From Cupriavidus basilensis (GTDB lineage: Bacteria > Pseudomonadota > Gammaproteobacteria > Burkholderiales > Burkholderiaceae), in NCBI RefSeq assembly GCF_000876015.1, contig NZ_BBQM01000020.1, positions 62,001-126,000 of the forward strand: a stretch of 64,000 nt of DNA. Reading direction: 5' to 3'. Shown in pieces: positions 10,376 through 18,070 of the stretch. Made by a program: the position numbers and the translations under genes. The notes under the pieces are model-generated. The model did no database searches, had not been told where the DNA came from, and was given only the letters and a program-made list of their open reading frames with translations. Each line of letters begins with the position of its first letter. Positions within the stretch are counted from its first letter, which is position 1.

Positions 10376-10999
10376 ATGGCGCGACCCCGCGAATTCGATG
10401 AACGGCAGGTGCTGGAAGCCGCGGGAGACGCTTTCTGGGCCCGCGGCTTCGAAGCCACCTCCATGCGCGACCTGGTCCGGCTCACGGGCCTGACGCAACC
10501 CAGCATCTACAACGCCTTCGGCGACAAGCGCGGCCTCTACCGGCGCGCGCTGGACCACTACCTCACCCGCACGCTGCACGAGCGCATGCGCCGCGTCGAA
10601 TCCGTGCTGCCGCCGGGCGCGGCCATCACGGCCTTCATGTCCGAGGTGATCGAGCGCTCGCTCTCGGATCAGCAGCATCGCGGCTGCATGCTGGTCAACG
10701 CCGCGGTGGAATCGACGACCGACGACGAGGACCTGCAGGCCGCCATCGTCGCCGAGCTGGACCAGATGCGCGCGTTCTTCCGGCGCTGCATGGCGGCGGG
10801 GCAGGGCAGCGGCGAGATCCCGCCGGTGCTGCCGCCCGAAGCCGCCGCCACGCACCTGCTGGCCGTGCAGCTGGGCCTGCGCGTGCTGGCGCGGATCGAG
10901 CCGCGGCGCGCGCTGCTCGAAGGCGCGGTCAGCCCGACGCTCGGCCTGCTGGGGCTGCCGCCGCTGCCGGCCGCGGACGGCGGGCAGCGCCCGCAATAG
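10376..10999 (+). CDS. TetR/AcrR family transcriptional regulator
   Basis: 207 residues. It starts MARPREFDERQVLEAAGDAF and has the TetR HTH in TSMRDLVRLTGLTQPSIYNAF followed by GDKRGLYRRAL. The C-terminal domain contains RGCMLVNAAVE, a pattern seen in a branch of TetR proteins (TetR_C_16-like) that often regulate flavin reductases or short dehydrogenases. The Old Yellow Enzyme gene begins 124 bp downstream on the same strand and is the likely target. A promoter with an overlapping dyad precedes this gene, consistent with autorepression. The inducer is unknown; electrophiles are a possibility by analogy with other OYE regulators. Confidence 0.85.
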   Translation: MARPREFDERQVLEAAGDAFWARGFEATSMRDLVRLTGLTQPSIYNAFGDKRGLYRRALDHYLTRTLHERMRRVESVLPPGAAITAFMSEVIERSLSDQQHRGCMLVNAAVESTTDDEDLQAAIVAELDQMRAFFRRCMAAGQGSGEIPPVLPPEAAATHLLAVQLGLRVLARIEPRRALLEGAVSPTLGLLGLPPLPAADGGQRPQ

Positions 11000-11123
11000 C
11001 GGCAGGACCCGTTGCGGCAAGACCCGTTGCCGCGTCCGGCGCGAAACGCGCAGGCGTCCTAGAATGGTCGGCATTCCCGCACGCGAGCACCGTGCATGCC
11101 CCAGACCACAAGGACCCCATCCC

Positions 11124-12239
11124 ATGAGTCAACTCTTCCAGCCGCTCTCCATCGGCAACCTGCGGCTTGAAAACCGCATCACCATCGCGCCCATGTGCCA
11201 GTACTCGGCCGAGGACGGCTCCGCCGGCGACTGGCACATGATCCACCTCGGCCAGCTCGCCATCTCCGGCGCGGGGCTGCTGATCATCGAGGCCTCCGCG
11301 GTCTCGCCGGAAGGGCGCATCACGCCGCAGGACCTCGGCCTCTACTCGGACGCCAACGAAGCCGCGCTGGGCAAGGTGCTCGCCGCCGCCCGCGCGCACG
11401 CGCCGATCGCCATCGCCATCCAGCTCGCCCACGCCGGGCGCAAGGCCTCCAGCCACGCGCCGTGGGACGGCGGCCTGCAGATCCGCCCCGACCAGCCGCG
11501 CGGCTGGAAGACGGTGGCGCCCTCCGCCGTGCCGCACGCCGAAGGCGAGGACCCGCCGCACGCGCTCGACCGCGCCGGCATGGACAAGGTCCGCGACGAC
11601 TTCGTCGCCGCGGCGAAGCGCGCCGCGCGCCTGGGCCTCGACGGCATCGAGATCCACGCCGCGCACGGCTACCTGCTGCACCAGTTCCTCTCGCCGCTGG
11701 CCAACAAGCGCGACGACGAATACGGCGGCAGCCTCGAAAACCGCATGCGCTTCCCGGTCGAAGTGTTCGACGCGGTGCGCGCCGCGTTCCCGGCCGACAA
11801 GCCCGTGTGGGCGCGCATCTCCGCCACCGACTGGGTGCCGGGCGGCTGGGACATCGAAGGCACGGTGGCGCTGTCCAAGGTGCTCAAGGCGCGCGGCTGC
11901 GCGGCCATCCACGTCACCACCGGCGGCGTCTCGCCGGCGCAGGCCATCAAGCTCGGGCCGGGCTACCAGGTGCCCTACGCCCAGCGGGTCAAGGCCGAAG
12001 TGGGCCTGCCCACCATCGCCGTGGGCCTGATCACCGAACCCGAGCAGGCCGAAGCCATCATCGCCAACGGCGAGGCCGACGCCGTGTCGCTGGCGCGCGC
12101 CATGCTCTACGACCCGCGCTGGCCGTGGCATGCCGCCGCCAAGCTCGGCGCGCAGGTGCACGCGCCCAAGCAGTACTGGCGCTCGCAGCCGCGCGAGTAC
12201 AAGGACCTGTTCATCGATGCGAGCTTCGGGCAGCGTTGA
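11124..12239 (+). CDS. Old Yellow Enzyme family NADPH:flavin oxidoreductase (YqjM/XenA type)
   Basis: 371 residues, an FMN-dependent TIM-barrel ene-reductase. The start MSQLFQPLSIGNLRLENRIT is typical. APMCQYSAEDG carries the cysteine that marks the thermophilic-like YqjM/XenA class. Active-site and FMN motifs include QLAHAGRKAS, HAAHGYLLHQFLSPLANKR with DDEYGGSLENR, and VGLITEPEQAE. It reduces activated C=C bonds (enones, maleimides, nitro compounds) with NADPH in the cytoplasm. Located behind a TetR regulator. It resembles the C-terminal half of the fused enzyme at 20192-22630, but belongs to a different subgroup by its cysteine motif. Confidence 0.88.
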   Translation: MSQLFQPLSIGNLRLENRITIAPMCQYSAEDGSAGDWHMIHLGQLAISGAGLLIIEASAVSPEGRITPQDLGLYSDANEAALGKVLAAARAHAPIAIAIQLAHAGRKASSHAPWDGGLQIRPDQPRGWKTVAPSAVPHAEGEDPPHALDRAGMDKVRDDFVAAAKRAARLGLDGIEIHAAHGYLLHQFLSPLANKRDDEYGGSLENRMRFPVEVFDAVRAAFPADKPVWARISATDWVPGGWDIEGTVALSKVLKARGCAAIHVTTGGVSPAQAIKLGPGYQVPYAQRVKAEVGLPTIAVGLITEPEQAEAIIANGEADAVSLARAMLYDPRWPWHAAAKLGAQVHAPKQYWRSQPREYKDLFIDASFGQR

Positions 12240-12269
12240 CGAGGTGGCGTTGCTGGCCGGCATGCGCGT

Positions 12270-12593
12270 TCAGTCCAGGCTGTTGAGGAACGACAGTATC
12301 CAGATCGTCAGGACGGGCGCGCCGGCCAGGCAGCGCAGCCACAGGTCGCGCCGCGTGGCCCACAGCGCCCACAGCGCCGACAAGGCCGCGGCCAGGATGA
12401 TCGCGCAGGCGGCGAAATAATGCTCGCGCGAGCGGTGGGCGTGGAGCGCGCTCACCGGGCCGAGCACGCCGCCGGCCTGGTCCGGCGGAAAGGCGCTGCC
12501 CCAAAGCTCGGCGATCATCAGGAGGCTGATAAAGCCGAGGAGCAGCGTCAGCAGCCATCTGGCCGCGAGCATCCATCGAGATGTTTTTTTCAT
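12270..12593 (-). CDS. Small hypothetical membrane protein
   Basis: 107 residues on the minus strand, start at 12593. The N terminus MKKTSRWMLAARWLLTLLLG is basic then hydrophobic, followed by two more hydrophobic segments (ACAIILAAALSALWALWA and CLAGAPVLTIWILSFL). A three-helix inner-membrane protein is likely. No strong ribosome-binding site is visible and I recognise no family. It is convergent with the OYE gene and 31 bp from its stop. Support is the hydropathy pattern and lack of a competing gene. Confidence 0.5.
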   Translation of the reverse strand: MKKTSRWMLAARWLLTLLLGFISLLMIAELWGSAFPPDQAGGVLGPVSALHAHRSREHYFAACAIILAAALSALWALWATRRDLWLRCLAGAPVLTIWILSFLNSLD

Positions 12594-12782
12594 TCCGGAT
12601 CGTCGTCATGCATGCGCCTTCGGCGCGACGGTTCCAGATTTACGGCAGGTGGCGGGCGGATTCAGGCGGAAAAATCTGAACCGGGGGTGGGGGATTTCTG
12701 GAAAGACAGGCGGGCGGCGGCGCGGCAATGCCGCGGGCCATTGACTTGCGCATGCGCGCGGCGCACCGGAGACGCACCAAAG

Positions 12783-12813
12783 AAAAAAGGACTTGGGCTG
12801 TCGCCTCAAGTCC
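12783..12813 (-). terminator. Intrinsic terminator of tRNA-Val
   Basis: On the minus strand, GGACTTG pairs with CAAGTCC and is followed by a run of six T (plus-strand A at 12783-12788). It lies 20 bp past the 3' end of the tRNA. Confidence 0.8.
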
Positions 12814-12832
12814 TTCGTTCTTCACCGAATTC

Positions 12833-12907
12833 TGGTGGGTGGTACAGGGATTGAACCTGTGACCCCTGCCGTGTGAAGGCAGTGCTCTACCGCTGAGCTA
12901 ACCACCC
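12833..12907 (-). tRNA. tRNA-Val (anticodon CAC)
   Basis: A 75-nt cloverleaf on the minus strand with encoded CCA. Acceptor GGGTGGT/ACCACCC, D arm GCTCAGCGGTAGAGC, anticodon stem CTGCC/GGCAG with loop TTCACAC, and T arm ACAGGTTCAATCCCTGT. The anticodon CAC reads GUG. It is flanked by a promoter at 12948-12976 and a terminator at 12783-12813, so it is transcribed alone downstream of dnaQ. Confidence 0.95.
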
Positions 12908-12947
12908 CTGCTGCTGCGTTGTTGCTGCCGTGCTGCAGAGAAACGAA

Positions 12948-12976
12948 ATTATGCCGGCACCTCTGTATCTTGTAAA
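12948..12976 (-). promoter_or_regulatory. Promoter of tRNA-Val
   Basis: On the minus strand, TTTACA (12971-12976) and CATAAT (12948-12953) with a 17-bp spacer, about 40 nt before the tRNA 5' end. Confidence 0.7.
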
Positions 12977-13062
12977 GCCCTTTCTTGGAAATTTCTTCAA
13001 AAAAGTGGTGCGGCACATCCACGGGGCTGCCGCTGCCCTTGCGCGGAGCGCCCCATGCCGGT

Positions 13063-13803
13063 CTACGCGGCCTGGGCGGCATCGGTTTCGGGCGGCGGTT
13101 CCTTCCATACCACCTTGCCGCCGCTGGCCTTGTCGAGCTGCTTGAGCACGCCGAGATGGGCTTCGATTTCCTCGTCGCTGGCCATCAGCACGGGCAGGGC
13201 CAGGCGGGAGAGGTCGGCGGCGGCCACCGCGCCGCCGACCTCGCCGCCGCCTTCGAGCATGTCGATCACCAGCGAGTTCTGGCCGCGCGTCATGGCGAGG
13301 TAGACCTCGGCCAGCAGTTCCGCGTCGAGCAGTGCGCCGTGCAGCGTGCGGTGCGCGTTGCTGACGCCGAGGCGGTCGCACAGCGCGTCGAGCGAGTTGC
13401 GCTTGCCGGGGAACATCTGGCGGGCTTCGCGCAGGGTGTCGATCACGCTGCCGGCGTGTTCGCGGAACGGCGGCAGGCCGACCAGCTTGAATTCCATGTC
13501 GAGGAAGCCAAGGTCGAACGGCGCGTTGTGGATGATCAGCTCGGCGTCCTGGATGAAGTCGCGGATCTCGAGGGCGACCTCGGCGAACTTGGGCTTGTCG
13601 GCCAGGAATTCGAGCGTGATGCCGTGCACGGCGATCGCGCCTTCGTCGATGTCGCGCTCGGGGTGGACGTAGAAGTGCAGGTGGCGGCCCGTGAGGCGGC
13701 GGTTGAGCAGCTCCACGCAGCCGATTTCAATCAGGCGGTCGCCGCCGGCGGCGTTGAGGCCGGTGGTTTCGGTGTCGAGTACGATCTGTCGCATGGCGGA
13801 CAT
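13063..13803 (-). CDS. dnaQ: DNA polymerase III epsilon subunit (3'-5' proofreading exonuclease)
   Basis: 246 residues from ATG at 13803 (MSAMRQIVLDTETTG); an ATG nine bases in (13794) is equally possible, as neither has a clear ribosome-binding site. DEDDh exonuclease motifs: ExoI DTETTG near residues 10-15, ExoII NAPFDLGFLDMEF, and ExoIII HGALLDAELLAEVY carrying the catalytic histidine and aspartate. The C-terminal tail is the linker to the polymerase alpha subunit. It proofreads during chromosome replication in the Pol III core. Its neighbours rnhA, a YafS-like methyltransferase, gloB and mltD, and a tRNA gene, form the same group as in E. coli, but here rnhA and dnaQ are on one strand rather than divergent. 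Confidence 0.93.
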   Translation of the reverse strand: MSAMRQIVLDTETTGLNAAGGDRLIEIGCVELLNRRLTGRHLHFYVHPERDIDEGAIAVHGITLEFLADKPKFAEVALEIRDFIQDAELIIHNAPFDLGFLDMEFKLVGLPPFREHAGSVIDTLREARQMFPGKRNSLDALCDRLGVSNAHRTLHGALLDAELLAEVYLAMTRGQNSLVIDMLEGGGEVGGAVAAADLSRLALPVLMASDEEIEAHLGVLKQLDKASGGKVVWKEPPPETDAAQAA

Positions 13804-13844
13804 TCTAACCGGTGGGGCGCGGCGGCCGGCCGCCGCCGCGTGGG

Positions 13845-14300
13845 TTACTGTTGCTTGAGCGAGGCCACGCCGCGGTTGGCGAGGGCGTCGGCGCGTTCGT
13901 TGCCGGGGTGGCCGTTGTGGCCGCGCACCCAGTGCCAGGAGATGTCGTGGCCCTGGGCGAGCTTGTCCATTTCCTGCCAGAGGTCGGCGTTCTTGACCGG
14001 CTTCTTGTCGGCGGTCTTCCAGCCGCGCGCCTTCCAGCCGGGCAGCCATTCGCCGATGCCTTTCTGCACGTATTGCGAGTCGGTGTAGACCGCCACGCGG
14101 CAGGGCCGCTTGAGCGCGCGCAGCGCTTCGATGACGGCGGTCATCTCCATGCGGTTGTTGGTGGTGTTGTGCTCGCCGCCGAACAGTTCCTTTTCGTTGC
14201 TGCCGGCGACCAGCACGGCGCCCCAGCCGCCGCGGCCGGGATTGCCCTTGCAGGCGCCGTCCGAGTAGATGATGACGTCTTCGATTTCGTTGCTTGACAT
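13845..14300 (-). CDS. rnhA: Ribonuclease HI
   Basis: 151 residues, the normal length. All four carboxylates are visible: Asp in YSDGACKGNPGRGGWG, Glu in NRMEMTAVIEAL, Asp in YTDSQYVQKGI, and Asp in NERADALANRG. The HWVRGHNGHPGNERAD loop contains the catalytic-assist histidine. It cuts the RNA strand of RNA:DNA hybrids (Okazaki primers, R-loops) in the cytoplasm. It lies 70 bp downstream of the methyltransferase gene and 41 bp upstream of dnaQ on the same strand, so the three are probably cotranscribed. Confidence 0.95.
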   Translation of the reverse strand: MSSNEIEDVIIYSDGACKGNPGRGGWGAVLVAGSNEKELFGGEHNTTNNRMEMTAVIEALRALKRPCRVAVYTDSQYVQKGIGEWLPGWKARGWKTADKKPVKNADLWQEMDKLAQGHDISWHWVRGHNGHPGNERADALANRGVASLKQQ

Positions 14301-14370
14301 GGAGTTCGCTGCTGGGGCGGGCGGCCTGTGGCGGCGCCCGCCGGGTTGTTCGGTAAAGAGTCGGTGGCGT

Positions 14371-15159
14371 TCAGTGCTCGTCGCCGGGCGACTTGCCGTG
14401 GGTGCCGGTGGGCGTGGCCACCGGCGCGGCGACCGGCGACAGCGCGGGCTTGGTCTTCCACGCGGGGCCGACCAGGCGGATGTTGCGCACGCGCTTGACC
14501 GCCGAGATCATGTAGACGGAGCCGAAGATCGGCCACCAGCGGTCGCCGGCCTTTTCCATGAAGGCGGCGCGCTGCAGCCAGCGCTCGGTGCGATAGGGCG
14601 GACAATAGCAGCCGAAGCGGCCGCGGATGATATCGAATCCGAGCAGCTTGAGCCAGTCCTTGATGCGCACGAAGCCGATCGACTGGCTGTCGTGCGGCAG
14701 GAAGGGGTCGGCGCCGAGCCGCTTGAGGCCCTGGCGCGCCCCCCACAGGCTCATCGGGTTGAAGCAGGTGACGACCACGCGGCCTTCGGGCATGAGCACG
14801 CGGGAGACCTCGCGCAGCACTTCGTGCGGGTCTTCGGAGAATTCCAGCACGTGCGGCAGGGTGACGAGATCGATGCTTTGCGTCTCGAACGGCAGTTCGT
14901 CGAAGCGGCACAGCAACTGGCGCGCGTCGGCCTGGGCGCGCGGGCCGTGGGGGCCGCTGCCGGGCGCCAGCGCGAGTGCGGAGAACGGCATGCGGTTCTC
15001 GCGCAGGGTGTCGATGTGGGGCAGGCCGAGCTGCACGGCGTGGTAGCCGAAGATGTCCGTGACGGTCCGGTCGTACTGGGTCTGCTCCCATTGCAGCATG
15101 TACTGCCCGGGTGGCGAGGCAAGCCAGTCTTCCCAACTTATAATCGGACGCTTGGACAT
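14371..15159 (-). CDS. Class I SAM-dependent methyltransferase (YafS-like)
   Basis: 262 residues from ATG at 15159 (MSKRPIISWEDWLASPPGQY); an in-frame ATG at 15171 overlaps the gloB start codon on the other strand and seems less likely. The core has the methyltransferase11-type region: FELPF-like DELPFETQSIDLVTLPHVLE, then LREVSRVLMPEGRVVVTCFN. The glycine-rich SAM motif I is poorly conserved (LALAPGSGPHGPRA). Position beside gloB and rnhA matches E. coli YafS. The substrate is unknown. It is divergent from gloB with a 10-bp gap between start codons, so the two promoters must overlap the genes or each other. Confidence 0.8.
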   Translation of the reverse strand: MSKRPIISWEDWLASPPGQYMLQWEQTQYDRTVTDIFGYHAVQLGLPHIDTLRENRMPFSALALAPGSGPHGPRAQADARQLLCRFDELPFETQSIDLVTLPHVLEFSEDPHEVLREVSRVLMPEGRVVVTCFNPMSLWGARQGLKRLGADPFLPHDSQSIGFVRIKDWLKLLGFDIIRGRFGCYCPPYRTERWLQRAAFMEKAGDRWWPIFGSVYMISAVKRVRNIRLVGPAWKTKPALSPVAAPVATPTGTHGKSPGDEH

Positions 15160-15169
15160 AGGAGCACGC

Positions 15170-15973
15170 ATGTTGAAGGTGGAGCCGATTCCCGCATTCC
15201 AGGATAACTATATCTGGGCGATCCACGACGGTCACTGCGCCGCCGTGGTGGACCCGGGCGAGGCTGCGCCGGTGGAGGCTTACCTGGCGCGCCACGGGCT
15301 GGCCCTGGGCGCTATTGTAATCACCCACCACCACGGCGATCACCAGGGCGGCGTGGCGGAGCTGCTGGCGGCACACCCGGCGGCGCCGGACGGCGCGCCG
15401 CTGCCGGTGATCGGGCCGGCCGGCGAGCGCATCGGCGGGCGTACCGTGGCCGTGCGCGAGGGCGATACGGTAGACGTGGCCCATCCCGCCATGCGGTTGC
15501 GCGTGCTGGACGTGCCGGGCCACACCGCCGGCCACGTCGCCTACGTGGCCGACCTGCCGGGCGCGGGCCGCGCGGTGTTCTGCGGCGATACGCTGTTCGC
15601 CAGCGGCTGCGGGCGCCTGTTCGAGGGCACGCCGGCGCAGATGCTGGCCTCGCTCGACAAGCTGGCCGCGCTGCCTGGAGGCACGCGCGTCTACTGCGCG
15701 CACGAGTACACTCGCAGCAACGTCCGCTTTGCCCGCGCGGTGGAGCCGGACAATGCCGCGCTGGCGGCGTGGGAGGCGCGCGTGGAGGCGCTGCGCGCGG
15801 CCGGCACGCCGACCGTGCCGACCACGGTGGCGCAGGAGCGCGAGGTCAATCCGTTCCTGCGCTCGCGCGAGCCCGGCGTGCGCCGGGCGGTGGCCGCCCA
15901 CGCGGGCGGTCCCGCCGGCGACGACGCGGCGGCCTTCGGCGCGCTGCGCGGCTGGAAGGACAATTTCCGCTGA
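15170..15973 (+). CDS. gloB: Hydroxyacylglutathione hydrolase (glyoxalase II)
   Basis: 267 residues. TAGGAG at 15159-15164 precedes the ATG at 15170, and a TATAAT lies at 15139-15144. Metallo-beta-lactamase fold with dinuclear site: ITHHHGDHQGG, the histidine in VPGHTAGHVAYV, the bridging aspartate in FCGDTLFASGCGRLFEGT, and the last histidine in YCAHEYTRSN. The C-terminal PFLRSREPGVRRAV is the glutathione-binding helical part. It hydrolyses S-lactoylglutathione to lactate and glutathione in methylglyoxal detoxification. mltD lies 161 bp downstream, an arrangement conserved with enteric bacteria. Confidence 0.93.
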   Translation: MLKVEPIPAFQDNYIWAIHDGHCAAVVDPGEAAPVEAYLARHGLALGAIVITHHHGDHQGGVAELLAAHPAAPDGAPLPVIGPAGERIGGRTVAVREGDTVDVAHPAMRLRVLDVPGHTAGHVAYVADLPGAGRAVFCGDTLFASGCGRLFEGTPAQMLASLDKLAALPGGTRVYCAHEYTRSNVRFARAVEPDNAALAAWEARVEALRAAGTPTVPTTVAQEREVNPFLRSREPGVRRAVAAHAGGPAGDDAAAFGALRGWKDNFR

Positions 15974-16070
15974 TTGCGCGCGGCGCCCGCCAGCCTTTGC
16001 CTGGCCTGCGCCCGCCGCATCCATTGCCCGCCGCGCCGGCCTGCCCGCCGCCGCGGCGGGGAGAATTTCA

Positions 16071-16099
16071 TTGACGCGAAAGCCGGATTTTTTTAGCAT
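16071..16099 (+). promoter_or_regulatory. Promoter of mltD
   Basis: TTGACG (16071-16076) and TAGCAT (16094-16099) with exactly 17 bp between; predicted start about 16106, 29 nt before the ATG. Confidence 0.55.
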
Positions 16100-16134
16100 C
16101 AGGCAAATTTTTAGCGTCACGATTTGAGAACTTA

Positions 16135-17844
16135 ATGAAAATTGGTCGATTACTGGCGGTATTTGCGTGTGCCACGCTGCTAGCAGCGTGCGCCAGCACG
16201 CCAACGCCGCCTGAAGCCGCCGACGGCGGCACCGCGACCGCCTCCGCAACCAGACCGGCTGTCTCGAAGCCCGATCCGCTCAACTCGATCAACAGCGCTT
16301 CCGTCATCAACGTCGACAGCGACAGCCTCGACTGGCTGCGCGGCCCGTCGAACGACATCTGGGGCCGCATCCGCCGCGGCTTCGCCATGCCCGACCTGGA
16401 AGGCACGCTGGTCGACGACCGCACGCAGTGGTACGCGCAGCGGCCGGACTACATGGAGCGGATGGTGGGGCGCTCGAGCCGCTACCTGTATCACATCGTC
16501 GAGGAGCTGGAGCGGCGCAAGATGCCCACCGAGCTGGCGCTGCTGCCGTTCGTGGAGAGCGCGTTCAACCCGCAGGCCGAGTCCACCGCCAAGGCCGCCG
16601 GCATGTGGCAGTTCATCCCGAGCACCGGCAAGACCTACAACCTCAAGCAGAACATGTTCCGCGACGAGCGGCGCGACGTGCTGGCCTCCACCGACGCCGC
16701 GCTCGACTACCTCGCCCGGCTGTACGACATGTTCGGCGACTGGCAACTGGCGCTGGCCGCCTACAACTGGGGCGAGGGCGCGGTCTCGCGCGCCATCGCG
16801 CGCAACCAGGCGCGCGGGCTGCCGACCGACTACGCCAGCCTGAGCATGCCCAACGAGACGCGCTACTACGTGCCCAAGCTGCAGGCGGTCAAGAACATCA
16901 TCGCCAACCCGCAGTCGTACGGGGTCAAGCTGCCGGACATCCCGGACCACCCGTACTTCGTCACGGTGACGACCTCGCGCGACATCGACGTCACGCTGGC
17001 GGCCAAGCTGGCCAACCTGCCGCTCGACGAGTTCAAGGCGCTCAACCCGTCGTTCAACCGGCCGGTGATCCTGGGCGCGGCCAACCCGCAGATCCTGCTG
17101 CCGTTCGACAACGCCGAGCGCTTCCAGTACAACCTCAACACCTACCGGGGCGGGCTGTCGAGCTGGACCGCGGTGACGGTGGACAACCGCGAGCGCATCG
17201 AGTCGCTGGCGGCGCGGCTGAACATCGACGCCGACACCATCCGCGACATCAACCGCATTCCCAAGGGCATGCGGCTCAAGGCCGGCTCCACGGTGGTGGT
17301 GCCGCGCTCGGGCGAGCACAACCAGGACATCAGCGCCACGCTGGCCGAGAGCGCCATGATGGCGGTGGAGCCGGACGTGCCCGACGCGCGCCGCATCGTG
17401 GTGCGCGCCGGGCGGCGCGACACGGTGGCCACGGTGGCGCGCCGCTATGGCGTGTCGGCGGGCCAGGTGCAGTCCTGGAACAAGCTGTCCGGCACCAAGC
17501 TGGTGGCGGGGCAGAGCCTGGTGGTGATGGTGCCGGCGGCGAGCCGCTTCGCCAGCGCGCCGGCGCTGCCGTCGACCGCGTCGGCGCTGGTGCCGGTGCG
17601 CGCGGTCGAGCCGGTGCGCGCGTCGGCGCCCGGCAAGGGCGGCCGCGGCGCGCGCCAGCGCGTGGAGGTGCAGGCGGTGCCGCGCAAGGGCGCGGCCGTG
17701 GCGGCCAAGGCGCCGGCGCGGGCATCGTCCGCCAAGGCCGCGCCGGCGGTGGCAGCGGTGGCGACGGCCAAGGGCGCCGCCGCCAAGCCCGCCGCCCGGA
17801 CGGCGGGCCCGGCCAAGGCTTCGGGCAAGGCGCACACGCGCTGA
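16135..17844 (+). CDS. mltD: Membrane-bound lytic murein transglycosylase D
   Basis: 569 residues. Lipoprotein signal MKIGRLLAVFACATLLAAC with the lipobox LAAC near residue 19. The SLT (lysozyme-like) domain carries the catalytic glutamate in LLPFVESAFNPQAEST, then KAAGMWQFIPSTGKTYNL and LAAYNWGEGAVSRAI. Two LysM domains follow: one around AVTVDNRERIESLAARLNID, the second around VVRAGRRDTVATVARRYGVS. The last ~100 residues are an Ala/Lys-rich low-complexity tail. It cleaves peptidoglycan with anhydro-MurNAc formation at the inner leaflet of the outer membrane. It has its own promoter and terminator. Confidence 0.93.
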   Translation: MKIGRLLAVFACATLLAACASTPTPPEAADGGTATASATRPAVSKPDPLNSINSASVINVDSDSLDWLRGPSNDIWGRIRRGFAMPDLEGTLVDDRTQWYAQRPDYMERMVGRSSRYLYHIVEELERRKMPTELALLPFVESAFNPQAESTAKAAGMWQFIPSTGKTYNLKQNMFRDERRDVLASTDAALDYLARLYDMFGDWQLALAAYNWGEGAVSRAIARNQARGLPTDYASLSMPNETRYYVPKLQAVKNIIANPQSYGVKLPDIPDHPYFVTVTTSRDIDVTLAAKLANLPLDEFKALNPSFNRPVILGAANPQILLPFDNAERFQYNLNTYRGGLSSWTAVTVDNRERIESLAARLNIDADTIRDINRIPKGMRLKAGSTVVVPRSGEHNQDISATLAESAMMAVEPDVPDARRIVVRAGRRDTVATVARRYGVSAGQVQSWNKLSGTKLVAGQSLVVMVPAASRFASAPALPSTASALVPVRAVEPVRASAPGKGGRGARQRVEVQAVPRKGAAVAAKAPARASSAKAAPAVAAVATAKGAAAKPAARTAGPAKASGKAHTR

Positions 17845-17884
17845 GGGCGCGGGCCTGGCCCGCACCGGATTTGCGCTATATCAA

Positions 17885-17912
17885 GGGCGTGCCGCGCAGG
17901 CACGCCCTTTTT
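17885..17912 (+). terminator. Intrinsic terminator of mltD
   Basis: GGGCGTGCC (17885-17893), loop GCGCA, GGCACGCCC (17899-17907), followed by TTTTT (17908-17912), 40 bp after the mltD stop. Confidence 0.9.
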
Positions 17913-18070
17913 GTTTGCCGCGCGGCGGCCGGTAAGTCTTGCGTAAGGCGGCATGGCCAGACTGCAAGCGCCGCCGGTGGTGGCAAACTAGTGCTTTGCA
18001 TCGCGAATTCGTCGATCGAGCCCGCCGGCAAGACATCACACAACCCGCGACAAAGCGGAGGAGACAAGCC

